Assembly (NCBI GenBank): GCA_938083135.1
Contig: CALLKY010000024.1
Span: 1 to 64,000, forward strand
Direction: 5' to 3'
Source of the DNA: an uncultured Alphaproteobacteria bacterium
GTDB lineage: Bacteria > Pseudomonadota > Alphaproteobacteria > Bin95
Length of the DNA: 64,000 bases
Part shown: positions 8,417 to 15,923 of the stretch, in pieces
Position numbering within the stretch: position 1 is the first letter of the stretch
Layout: every line of letters begins with the position of its first letter
Notes under the pieces: generated by a model
What the model was told of the DNA's origin: nothing
Databases searched by the model: none
The model's input: only the letters and a program-made list of their open reading frames with translations
Translations under genes and position numbers: made by a program

Positions 8417-8872
8417 TCAGCCCGCGCCCGTGTCGCCAGCTTCTGGCACATAGGCGATGGCATCGATTTCCAGGCTGCAATCGAATGGGGTGCCGCCTGC
8501 CTGCATCCGGGTTCGTGTCGGTAGATATTCGGTTCCGGGGAAGTAGCTGCGGTAAATCTTGTCGAACGCCGCCTGCTCTTTCTGGTCGCGCAACCACACC
8601 ACTACCTTCAGCATGTGATTGAGGGAGGAGCCTGCCTCCTCCAACAGCCATTTCAGATGGTTCATGACGATGACCGTCTCATCCTCAATCGATTTGCGGG
8701 GATATACGGGCAGCGGCGCGCCTTCCTCCCGGGCCTTGCGCAGGCCTTCGCAGAAATCTTCCTGGAAAGGCGGCAGGCCAGAAACATAAACCCTGTCGCC
8801 CTGCCGGATACACAGGCTGAACGGCCCGCCAGTTTCTGGCACCTTAGGGCTGCGGATGATTTCTTTCTTCAT
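8417..8872 (-). CDS. RidA family enamine/imine deaminase-like protein
   Basis: RidA (YjgF/YER057c/UK114) proteins hydrolyse reactive enamines and imines formed by PLP or oxidative enzymes; some subfamilies act in pathway-specific deamination. The 151-residue length is slightly longer than archetypal RidA (about 128). Family features are the VYVSGLPPFQ strand, the central amphipathic helix NHLKWLLEEAGSSLNHMLKVVVWL, and the C-terminal PTRTRMQAG...SLEIDAIAYVP with the conserved substrate-binding Arg. Its ATG overlaps the enoyl-CoA hydratase stop by 4 bases, so the two are translated together. The context with amidases and a carbamoylase suggests a dedicated deaminase of a nitrogen-compound pathway (inference). 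Confidence 0.85.
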   Translation of the reverse strand: MKKEIIRSPKVPETGGPFSLCIRQGDRVYVSGLPPFQEDFCEGLRKAREEGAPLPVYPRKSIEDETVIVMNHLKWLLEEAGSSLNHMLKVVVWLRDQKEQAAFDKIYRSYFPGTEYLPTRTRMQAGGTPFDCSLEIDAIAYVPEAGDTGAG

Positions 8873-9669
8873 GATGCTGCTTTCTGGCGACGGCGCTCGA
8901 GGAGGTGATCGACGACCGGTTGGATCATCCGTTGTGGCTCATCTGTATCGAAGGCTGCGGCGAGGGCGTCGATGCCAGTGCGGGCGGCGTCAACGGGGCT
9001 CATGGATTCCCAGCTCCGCATCAGCACTTTCTGATTGCGGATGGCGTTCGGGCCAGCTTTGACGATAGGCAGCACGAACCGCTCCACAGCGTCTTCAAGC
9101 GCTGCTTTGGGTGCCAATGTTTGGACGAAGCCCCAGCGTTCAGCCGTTTCGGCGTCAATGTTCTCACCAGTGAACATAATCTGCCGCGTCCGCCCCCAGC
9201 CGATCAGGCCGGGAAACAGGCTCGCCTCAACAACAGAAGGTAAGCCGATGGCGACTTCTGGCATGCCGAAAATGGAAACATCACTGGCAACCCGCAGGTC
9301 TGCCGCTGCCGCTAATTCCATGCCAGCGCCGATGCAGAATCCATCGACCTTTGCAATAACAGGGACAGGGCATTGGCGCAGCGCATCGCAGCAGCGGTGG
9401 ACTTGGGTGAGTAGAGCGCGTGCGGTTGATTTTTTCAGTGCCACAAGCTCGAACACATTGGCACCGCCGACGAACGCGCGTCCGCCGGCACCTTCGACGA
9501 TGACGCAGCGGCACTCATCTTCCAGCGACACAGCGTCCATCGCATTGACGAACTGCCGCATCATCTCGCTGCTCATGGCGTTCAGGCGGCGAGGATCATT
9601 GATAATGACCCGTGCTACCCTGCCGCCTTCAGGGCGGTCGGTCCATTCGGTTTTGATCAGATCAGCCAT
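8869..9669 (-). CDS. Enoyl-CoA hydratase/isomerase family protein
   Basis: Crotonase-fold enzyme, 266 residues, normally adding water to a trans-2-enoyl-CoA. The oxyanion-hole segment GRAFVGGANVFEL and the catalytic-loop pair are present: the first Glu in GFCIGAGMELAAAADLR and the second in FGMPEVAIGLPSV, the two positions that act in true hydratases. It sits between an SDR (upstream) and RidA (4-base overlap downstream), giving a hydratase-dehydrogenase pairing reminiscent of beta-oxidation of a side chain. Crotonase members have many reactions, so isomerase or hydrolase activity cannot be excluded. Confidence 0.88.
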   Translation of the reverse strand: MADLIKTEWTDRPEGGRVARVIINDPRRLNAMSSEMMRQFVNAMDAVSLEDECRCVIVEGAGGRAFVGGANVFELVALKKSTARALLTQVHRCCDALRQCPVPVIAKVDGFCIGAGMELAAAADLRVASDVSIFGMPEVAIGLPSVVEASLFPGLIGWGRTRQIMFTGENIDAETAERWGFVQTLAPKAALEDAVERFVLPIVKAGPNAIRNQKVLMRSWESMSPVDAARTGIDALAAAFDTDEPQRMIQPVVDHLLERRRQKAAS

Positions 9670-9716
9670 GGGATTCCTGTGTGTTCAAGTATTCGGGATC
9701 AGACGCGCCAAAGCGA

Positions 9717-10499
9717 TCAAAACAGGGAATAAGCGCCGTCGATCACGAAGGTGTCGCCGGAGTGGTAGCGGCTGGCGTCGCTGGTGAGATAGACAGCGAT
9801 GCCGCCGAAATCTTCCTTCTCACCCCAACGCCCGGCTGGCACGCGCGGTAGCACGGCATCCTGGAACCGGTCCCAGTTCAGGGTGTTGTGTGTCATTGGG
9901 GATTCGATCCAGCCCGGCAGGATAGCGTTGGAGCGGATGCCCTGCTTGCCGTATTCAACAGCCAGCGCACGGGACATAGCGATGACCGCACCCTTGGTGG
10001 CGCCATAATGCTCGCCGCGCGCTTGGCCCATAATGGCTGCAAGTGATGAGGTAACGGCCAGGGACCCGCCGTGGCCACGCGCGACCATGTGTTTGGCGGC
10101 AGCGCGGAGCGTGAAGAACACGCCGTCCAGGTTCACATCCAGCACCCGGCGCCATTCTTCAGTGGACATGCCAGCGAAGCCATCTTTGGTGGCGCGGCGG
10201 TTGGAGGAGACACCGGCATTGGCGAAGCAGGCGTCGACATGGCCAAGGAAGTCCACTGTCTCAGCGAATTTCTCTGCCGTCTCGGCCTCATCAGCGACAT
10301 TGCAGAGGATAGCTTTGGCTGGTCCGCCCTTGGACAGCAGGATTTCTTCAGCAGCGGCGTTCTTGTCAGGGTTCGTACCCCAGATGACAACGCTGGCACC
10401 GGCTTCTGCGCAGGCTTCCGCCATGCCAAGGCCGATACCGCTATTGCCGCCGGTGATCAGGACGGTTTTTTCAGATAGGTCGAAAGGCGCGTAAGGCAT
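9717..10499 (-). CDS. Short-chain dehydrogenase/reductase (SDR)
   Basis: NAD(P)-dependent oxidoreductase of 260 residues. The start at 10499 is chosen because GAAGGACC lies directly upstream; an upstream in-frame ATG at 10544 would overlap the amidase gene. The Rossmann motif TGGNSGIGLG is at about residues 15-24, NAG follows at the usual distance, and the catalytic Ser (VTSSLAAIMG) with HYGATKG (YxxxK) completes the site. The end (SRYHSGDTFVIDGAYSLF) is typical of classical SDRs. It lies 10 bases after an amidase gene in an operon with a crotonase and RidA, so it probably oxidises the hydroxyl product or reduces a keto intermediate (inference). Confidence 0.9.
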   Translation of the reverse strand: MPYAPFDLSEKTVLITGGNSGIGLGMAEACAEAGASVVIWGTNPDKNAAAEEILLSKGGPAKAILCNVADEAETAEKFAETVDFLGHVDACFANAGVSSNRRATKDGFAGMSTEEWRRVLDVNLDGVFFTLRAAAKHMVARGHGGSLAVTSSLAAIMGQARGEHYGATKGAVIAMSRALAVEYGKQGIRSNAILPGWIESPMTHNTLNWDRFQDAVLPRVPAGRWGEKEDFGGIAVYLTSDASRYHSGDTFVIDGAYSLF

Positions 10500-10509
10500 T
10501 GTTGGTCCT

Positions 10510-11913
10510 TCAAGCAGTTTTTGGCGGTTTGCCAAGGCGGTCATAGGGGCGGCCTAGCACGCGCTCGACAGCGAGCAGCAGGCCCATGGCGTAAATGTCG
10601 GATCCAGCGCGGGTCATAATCTGGAGGCCAGCGGGCATGCCAATGTCATCCATACCGGCTGGTATAGTGAAGCCGGCAAGCTTCAGGAAGTTGCCATGCA
10701 TGGTGTTGCGAAGCGCCAGCATGTTCCGGTTCACATAGCGATCACCATCAGCAACTTCCTGGATTGTCGGTGGGGATACGGGCACGGTCGGACCGGCCAA
10801 TGCGTCAATGCCGAACTCATCCATTCGCTGGGTCGCACCTGCCTGCATTTTGGCCAGCGCGCTCATACGGCTGAGATATTCGCCGGCCGTCGCTTGCTCA
10901 ATTGCAGCAAAGCGGGCTTTCACATTGGGGTCCAGCTTGTCACGCCATTCGGGCAGGTCGTTGTTGATGGAGGCCGCAAATTCAATTCCCGCAACGCCGC
11001 CCACTTTGAACAACGCTTCCGCATCGTCAAACTCTGGCAGTGTCACATCTTTCAGGATCGCACCTGCCGCTTCTAATTCCTTGAGCGCGCGTTCGATAAC
11101 GTCGCCAATACCGGCTTCTACGCCGTCGAAGGCCTGGCGGGCGACGCCAAGCCGCAAACCATCAACCCGGCCTGGCCATGCACGGCGGATGAATTCTGGG
11201 TCCCTAGCGGCAGTGCCATCCACGGCCATAAATGCTTCCGCAATCGCCTCAGCGTTCAGGGCGAGGAAACCTGCAGTGTCCAGGCTGGGGGATAGCGGCA
11301 CGATCCCATCAATCGACCAGCGGCCATGGGTGGTTTTAAGGCCGATAGCGCCGGTGAAGCTGGCGGGGACCCGCACGCTGCCGGCTGTGTCCGTCCCAAG
11401 CGCCAATGCGGCCGTTCCGGTCCAAAGGCTAACGCCAGCACCAGAAGAAGACCCGCCAGAAACGCGGTCTGCGTCCGTGCTCCAGGGGTTGATTGGGCTT
11501 GGCCAGTGCGGATTGGTGCCGATCCCGCCAAATGCAAACTCAACGGTGTGGGTTTTGCCAGTAATGACCGCACCCTGCCCGCGCAGGGTCTGCACGACGG
11601 GGCCTTCATCTGGGAAATGGCCGTCGAGCGCCATGGATGTTCCGGCGAACGTGTCATAGCCGTCCACCACGTAAAGATCTTTGGCGGAAATAGGCAGGCC
11701 GCATAATGCGGGAGCGGTGGGGTAGGCCTTGCGCCGGGTATCCGCAGCATCGGCTTCAGCCAGCACTTTTGCCGGGTCTATCCGGCGGTATGCATTGAGT
11801 TCTGCGTTTGCTTCCGCCGCCGCCATTGCCTGTTCCGCAAGCTGACGCGCGCCGCCCGGTCGCCGCAATGCGGCCATCAGATCGGCCCAAGTGGATGCAT
11901 AAATCGGCGTCAT
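10510..11913 (-). CDS. Amidase (amidase-signature family), copy 3
   Basis: Third amidase-signature enzyme of the region, 467 residues. Triad elements are Lys in LPISAKDLYVVDGYD, cis-Ser in VSGGSSSGAGVS and nucleophilic Ser in GTDTAGSVRVPASFTG. It differs from the tandem pair in its loops (GYDTFAGTSMAL, LKTTHGRWS), so it is a separate lineage rather than a recent duplicate. It opens a minus-strand operon that continues with SDR, enoyl-CoA hydratase, RidA, TauD stub and GNAT. The AtzF/allophanate-hydrolase and indole-acetamide hydrolase groups share this fold, but I see nothing that fixes the substrate. Confidence 0.88.
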   Translation of the reverse strand: MTPIYASTWADLMAALRRPGGARQLAEQAMAAAEANAELNAYRRIDPAKVLAEADAADTRRKAYPTAPALCGLPISAKDLYVVDGYDTFAGTSMALDGHFPDEGPVVQTLRGQGAVITGKTHTVEFAFGGIGTNPHWPSPINPWSTDADRVSGGSSSGAGVSLWTGTAALALGTDTAGSVRVPASFTGAIGLKTTHGRWSIDGIVPLSPSLDTAGFLALNAEAIAEAFMAVDGTAARDPEFIRRAWPGRVDGLRLGVARQAFDGVEAGIGDVIERALKELEAAGAILKDVTLPEFDDAEALFKVGGVAGIEFAASINNDLPEWRDKLDPNVKARFAAIEQATAGEYLSRMSALAKMQAGATQRMDEFGIDALAGPTVPVSPPTIQEVADGDRYVNRNMLALRNTMHGNFLKLAGFTIPAGMDDIGMPAGLQIMTRAGSDIYAMGLLLAVERVLGRPYDRLGKPPKTA

Positions 11914-12063
11914 GGCGGGGTTCCGTTAATCATTTGTTCACCAGCCAGCATAACCGCGAGACGCGGCGAAGCGAAAGGGGCTTAAACGCAAATGGGAACC
12001 CTGTTCATTCGATTGGCGTAGTCCTATGTATAAGCATCAAAGATAGGGAGCGATTCCGCCGCC

Positions 12064-12834
12064 ATGGCGCAGCCTGAAGACAATCAGACCAGGAAGCCTA
12101 AGTCCGCAAAGCCAAAGGCACGGGGCTTGAGCAGACGACTCATGATTTGGCGAGCGCTGTTTAATGCGCGGATGCGGAATTATCTGCTGACCGGCATTCT
12201 GGTGACAGCGCCGATCACCATAACCGTATGGCTATCCTGGCAAATTCTACAGTTCTTTGACCGGACCGTACGCCGGATGATGCCGCCGGACTTGTATCCG
12301 GATATCTCAATACCAGGGCTTGGCCTGCTGGTGGTGTTCCTAGGGTTGATCCTGGTGGGCGCGTTGACGGCGGGGCTGGTCGGTCGATTCTTTGTGCGCA
12401 CCAGTGAGCGCATCCTGAATAACATGCCTATTGTCCGTAGCGTTTACGGTGCGATCAAGCAGATCCTAGAAACAGTGTTGCAGAATAAGGCGACGGCGTT
12501 CCGTCAGGTCGTGTTGATTGAGTATCCGCGTCCGGGAATTTGGGCGCTTGGGTTTGTCAGCGGACCGACCAAGGGCGAAGTGCGCCGCAGGCTGGATCGC
12601 GAACTCGTCAATGTGTTCTTGCCAACAACCCCAAACCCGACCTCCGGATTCCTGTTATTCGTGCCGAAAGCGGATGTGCAGGTCATGAACATGACGATTG
12701 AAGAAGGCATCAAGCTGGTTGTTTCCGGCGGTATCGTGACACCAGAAGACGTGGGCGACCGCCAGGGCAAGCTGGCAATAGATGCGCCGGATGATGATGA
12801 TAGTGAGGCTGATCAGCAGCGCAAAGGTCAGTAA
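12064..12834 (+). CDS. DUF502 family membrane protein
   Basis: Conserved inner-membrane protein of 256 residues with no established biochemical function. A basic cytoplasmic start (to about residue 40) is followed by two membrane spans (ILVTAPITITVWLSWQILQFF and LGLLVVFLGLILVGALTAGLVG), the conserved ERILNNMPIVRSVYGAIKQ segment, and a soluble C-terminal domain with the family's PNPTSGFLLFVP motif. The tail is acidic (DDDDSEADQQ). It stands alone on the plus strand and converges with glutaminase, overlapping it by 7 bases. Confidence 0.9.
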   Translation: MAQPEDNQTRKPKSAKPKARGLSRRLMIWRALFNARMRNYLLTGILVTAPITITVWLSWQILQFFDRTVRRMMPPDLYPDISIPGLGLLVVFLGLILVGALTAGLVGRFFVRTSERILNNMPIVRSVYGAIKQILETVLQNKATAFRQVVLIEYPRPGIWALGFVSGPTKGEVRRRLDRELVNVFLPTTPNPTSGFLLFVPKADVQVMNMTIEEGIKLVVSGGIVTPEDVGDRQGKLAIDAPDDDDSEADQQRKGQ

Positions 12835-13760
12835 ATCGACCGGCCAATCGTATTCGTGAAGGCTTCCAGCATTTTGACACCGGCATAGGAATTCCCGTTG
12901 GCGTCGAGCGCCGGAGACCATACAGCGACGGTCATCTCACCGGGCACAACGCCAATAATCCCACCACCAACGCCACTCTTCGCCGGAATGCCAACATGGA
13001 ATGCGAAGCTGCCGACGGCGTCATAAAGGCCGCAAGTGGCCATTAATGCATTGATGCGGCGTGTTTTACGCTCGGTTGCGATGCGCTTGCCTGTGCGAAC
13101 ATCAACGCCACGATTGGAGAGAAATAGGCCTGCGCGCGCCAGATCCCGGCACGACATGGCGATGCTGCATTGGTGAAAATAGGCGTCCAGGACATCGTCA
13201 ACAGGGGATTCTAGATTGCCGTTGGCTTTGAGAAAATTTGCTATTGCAGCGTTCCAATGGCCATGGTCTCGCTCAGACGCGGCGACCTCCAGGTCAAACT
13301 GAATACTGTCATTACCTGAAAGTGCGCGGAATTGCTCAAGGATAGCCTGCTTGGGGTCATCATTATCGGTGACGATACAGTCGGTCGTAACATGCGCCCC
13401 GGCGTTGATAAACGGATTGCGGGGCACACCTTTTTCGTATTCTAGCTGAACGAGGGAGTTGAACGGGTTGCCGGAAGGCTCTCGTCCGACACGCTTCCAA
13501 AGCGCACGGTCGCGCAGCTTCATCGCCATAAGCAGCGTGAAAAGCTTGGAGACGCTTTGGATTGAAAATGGCTCCTCCGCGTCGCCCGCAAAGGCTTCCC
13601 GTCCATCGACGCAGGAAACCGCGATGGCCAGCTTTTCCGCCGGGACCCTGGCAAGAGCCGGAATATATGCGGCGACCTTGCCGGGGCCCATATGTTTCAG
13701 GCCGCGCTCCAGTACAGAATCGAGCACAGCTTGGAGGTCGATGTCTAATGTTTCCGCCAT
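12828..13760 (-). CDS. glsA: Glutaminase
   Basis: Glutaminase A of the serine-dependent beta-lactamase-like fold; hydrolyses L-glutamine to glutamate and ammonia. The start at 13760 (MAETLD) gives 310 residues, the usual length; the longer frame from 13814 would run through the terminator of the upstream cold-shock gene. Key features are the SxxK motif in FSIQSVSKLFTL, PFNSLVQLEYEKGVPRNPFINAGA, the Tyr-containing ASERDHGHWN region and KSGVGGGIIGVVPGEM with the catalytic-site Val/Gly loop. As a source of ammonia it may feed nitrogen metabolism or acid resistance. It is a single-gene unit. Confidence 0.95.
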   Translation of the reverse strand: MAETLDIDLQAVLDSVLERGLKHMGPGKVAAYIPALARVPAEKLAIAVSCVDGREAFAGDAEEPFSIQSVSKLFTLLMAMKLRDRALWKRVGREPSGNPFNSLVQLEYEKGVPRNPFINAGAHVTTDCIVTDNDDPKQAILEQFRALSGNDSIQFDLEVAASERDHGHWNAAIANFLKANGNLESPVDDVLDAYFHQCSIAMSCRDLARAGLFLSNRGVDVRTGKRIATERKTRRINALMATCGLYDAVGSFAFHVGIPAKSGVGGGIIGVVPGEMTVAVWSPALDANGNSYAGVKMLEAFTNTIGRSIY

Positions 13761-13794
13761 TGGGCCAGCGCTCCTGGGAAAAGTATCGCACATG

Positions 13795-13834
13795 AAAAAC
13801 GCCCCGGCCTGCACGATCGCATGGCCGGGGCGTT
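13795..13834 (-). terminator. Rho-independent terminator of the cold-shock-domain gene
   Basis: On the minus strand a 12-bp perfect stem (AACGCCCCGGCC / GGCCGGGGCGTT, 13-base loop) lies 28 bases past the cold-shock gene stop and is followed by TTTTT. It overlaps the extended glutaminase frame and supports the later glutaminase start. Confidence 0.9.
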
Positions 13835-13861
13835 GATCAGACTAGGCTGTAGCGCGCTGCG

Positions 13862-14758
13862 TTATAGAAGGCGCATCCGTGCCGCCATGGGGCCACGCGG
13901 GCCAGGGCGGACATCAATTTCGACAGGCTGGTCCGGCTGTAGGTCACTGATGCCAGCATTTTCCATGGCGCGACCGGGCACGTAAATATCTGGGCCGCCA
14001 TCATCTGGCAGGGCGAAGCCAAAGCCGCGCTCATAGTTGAAGAATTTCATCCGGGCGACTTTGGTTTCAAGCGGCGCTCGATCATCACGATTGCCGCCGC
14101 CACCGCCAGCATAGACGCCACGGTCACCGCCGCCGTAGCCGCCGCGATCCTGTTCGTATCCGGCGCCACCGCCGCCGTAGCCACCGCGATCTTGGCCACC
14201 GCCGCCGCCGCCATATCCGCCGCGATCACCGCCGCCATATCCACCGCGGTCCTGGCCGTAGCCGCCGCCACCGCCGCCGTAGCCGCCACGATCACCGCCG
14301 CCGCCATATCCACCGCGATCACCACCGCCACCGTAACCGCCACGGTCCTGGCCGTATCCGCCACCGCCGCCGCCGTAGCCGCCGCGGTCCTGGCCGTAAC
14401 CACCGCCACCACCGCCGCCGTAACCACCGCCGCCACCGTAGCCGCCGCGATCATCGCCATATCCGCCGCCGCCATAAGGGCGCTGCGGGCGTGGAGCCTG
14501 TGCGACTTCTTCGCCAAGTTCCACGATTTCCTTTACGGTGCCGACCTGCAAACCGCGTCGGCCCGCCACCAAATCACATTTCAATTTTGATTCCGGCGGG
14601 ATTGAGTCCCGCCCGACAGCCTGCAGTGAGGTGACGTGGATAAATGCGTCATCTCCGCTTGGTGTCGTTACAAAGCCGTAGCCTTTGACACTGTTGAACC
14701 ATTTTACCGTGACATCGACATCTGTCTCTGTCGGTTGTTGATCATCCTGAAAAGCCAT
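13862..14758 (-). CDS. Twin cold-shock-domain protein with RGG/GGY linker
   Basis: Predicted RNA/ssDNA-binding protein of 298 residues. Residues about 15-80 are a cold-shock domain ([15 protein letters not shown] with RNP1-like KGYGFV and RNP2-like DAFIHV). Residues about 95-229 are a low-complexity linker built from [16 protein letters not shown] and QDRGGYG units. Residues about 232-298 form a second, more divergent domain ([23 protein letters not shown]). Two-domain CSPs are common in alphaproteobacteria, but their linkers are normally short; this one looks like the RGG/GGY tails of eukaryotic RNP proteins. RNA-chaperone and condensate-forming roles are inference. The gene has a strong terminator and a long (over 400 base) upstream region, as expected for csp genes with regulated leaders. 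Confidence 0.88.
   Translation of the reverse strand: MAFQDDQQPTETDVDVTVKWFNSVKGYGFVTTPSGDDAFIHVTSLQAVGRDSIPPESKLKCDLVAGRRGLQVGTVKEIVELGEEVAQAPRPQRPYGGGGYGDDRGGYGGGGGYGGGGGGGYGQDRGGYGGGGGGYGQDRGGYGGGGDRGGYGGGGDRGGYGGGGGGYGQDRGGYGGGDRGGYGGGGGGQDRGGYGGGGAGYEQDRGGYGGGDRGVYAGGGGGNRDDRAPLETKVARMKFFNYERGFGFALPDDGGPDIYVPGRAMENAGISDLQPDQPVEIDVRPGPRGPMAARMRLL
14075..14476 (-). repeat. Low-complexity glycine-codon repeat encoding the RGG/GGY linker
   Basis: About 400 bases of imperfect tandem repeats of roughly 15-30 bases (GGC/GGT-rich on the minus strand, CCGCCGCCA-rich on the plus strand) coding for [13 protein letters not shown] units. The repeat number is probably prone to slippage, so length may vary between strains. 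Confidence 0.85.
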
Positions 14759-15192
14759 AGCGCACTCATTCCCCGGGTCGGATCATCTTGCCCGCCCCCT
14801 ACACATACCGATGCGGGGAGGGACCACATCCAATATTCGCCTGTTCAGCCATTGGAACAGTGCAGCTCCAACGGCGCGAACAAAACTCGCTGCTTGTATG
14901 TGCTTTTTTACTGGCCTTGCTCTGAAAGACAATGCGTCTTCAGGTCTGCGCCGACGATGCTTAAGCGGATCGCCTGTTATTATACCGCACGCTTTCCTAG
15001 AAGCTGCGCGGGCACGCGTACTAAAGCCCTCAAAAAATCCACAGCGAATTTCCCTCCTTTAAGGTAGGGTTTATTGCACCAAAATCAAGTGAATTCGCGT
15101 TTGTTCTCATATCTTCATGCATTGCCCAAGATATAGGCAAAGCTGAAACCAAACACTTACTATGATCTAAGTTAAGGCAAATTATAGTTTAA
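14759..15192. other. Non-coding region upstream of the cold-shock gene
   Basis: About 430 bases without a convincing gene on either strand. It holds the promoter and presumably a long 5' leader of the minus-strand cold-shock gene (GGAATGAG lies close to its ATG), and the downstream end of the GST gene. The stretch 15060-15190 is AT-rich compared with its surroundings. Small frames here have no ribosome-binding site or coding look. Confidence 0.5.
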
Positions 15193-15216
15193 GGCCCTGA
15201 CCCTAGGGTCAGGGCC
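15193..15216 (-). terminator. 24-base perfect palindrome after the GST stop codon
   Basis: A perfect 12+12 base palindrome centred on CTAG directly abuts the GST stop codon (TAG at 15217-15219, minus strand). On the minus strand it is followed by a T/A-rich run (TTAAACTATAATTT), so it probably works as an intrinsic terminator; the near-zero loop also allows a cruciform or protein-binding site. The sequence GGGTC/GACCC recurs near 26375. Confidence 0.6.
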
Positions 15217-15840
15217 CTAAGGTAGTGGCGGCAGAAGTGTTGCTTGAAATGCTGGCCGCGCCGCTTCCGCCTCAAACCAAGCCGTGAGATTTGGCCGCCC
15301 GGTGCGCCACTTATCTTCCGGGAAGCGGTAATCCGCGTAATCCATGGCGATAACGAGCCCGATGGCGGAAACATCGCGTGGGCCTGTAAATGGCAAATTT
15401 GCCTCCAGCCAGTCATAAACCCGGGCTTGGCGACCCGTTTCATAGCTGAGAAAGCTGGGGCTGCGTTCGTTGACGGGGCGGCGAAGCTCGCGGGCGCGCC
15501 ATGCCAGGGATTCAAGCAGGCTTTCGGATAGTGACCACAGCCTGGATGCAGCCCAGCGCGCTGGGCCAATATCATGGTGGAGACGGGGGGCACCGCCCAA
15601 GCGATCAAGATATTCACAGATCACCGTCGAATCTACGAGCATCAGCCCGTCCGGGCCCGTGAGCGTTGGTACTTTGCCAAGTGCACTGACATCCAATACT
15701 TCATTTTCAGGCGTTCGCACGCGGGTGTTGAAGTCCTCCACCTGGTCTGTCAGGCCGCATTCATGCACGACCATCCTGACTTTGCGGGCGAACGGGGAGG
15801 TGGGTGTCATGTAGTGGCAATAGGGTTTTGCTGTGGTCAT
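15217..15840 (-). CDS. Glutathione S-transferase family protein
   Basis: Glutathione transferase-like protein, 207 residues from the start chosen at 15840 (MTTAKPY; the longer frame begins with residues unlike the fold). The N-terminal thioredoxin-like domain reads HYMTPTSPFARKVRM, with cis-Pro in GKVPTL and DSTVICEYL where GSTs have the Glu/Asp-Ser that holds the gamma-glutamyl group. The all-helical C-terminal domain covers about residues 85-200. The likely role is conjugation or glutathione-dependent reduction of electrophiles; substrate unknown. Single gene, ending at the perfect palindrome. Confidence 0.88.
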   Translation of the reverse strand: MTTAKPYCHYMTPTSPFARKVRMVVHECGLTDQVEDFNTRVRTPENEVLDVSALGKVPTLTGPDGLMLVDSTVICEYLDRLGGAPRLHHDIGPARWAASRLWSLSESLLESLAWRARELRRPVNERSPSFLSYETGRQARVYDWLEANLPFTGPRDVSAIGLVIAMDYADYRFPEDKWRTGRPNLTAWFEAEAARPAFQATLLPPLP

Positions 15841-15923
15841 TGAATCAATCCAAGCCGTTGCGTAGCATGGCGACAACTATCGCCTGATCGGGCGAGCGAT
15901 GCAAAATTTAGGAGACTCCAGCG

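Noticed and set aside
13761-13814. N-terminal extension of glutaminase to 13814
   Set aside because: It runs through the intrinsic terminator of the upstream gene, and glutaminase family length matches the start at 13760.
14047-14590. Long Ala-rich frames on both strands over the cold-shock gene linker
   Set aside because: They are by-products of the CCGCCGCCA-type repeat read in other frames (poly-Ala/Val composition, no ribosome-binding site).
14759-15216. Small plus-strand frames as a leader peptide or antisense protein
   Set aside because: No ribosome-binding site or family resemblance; composition fits non-coding leader sequence.
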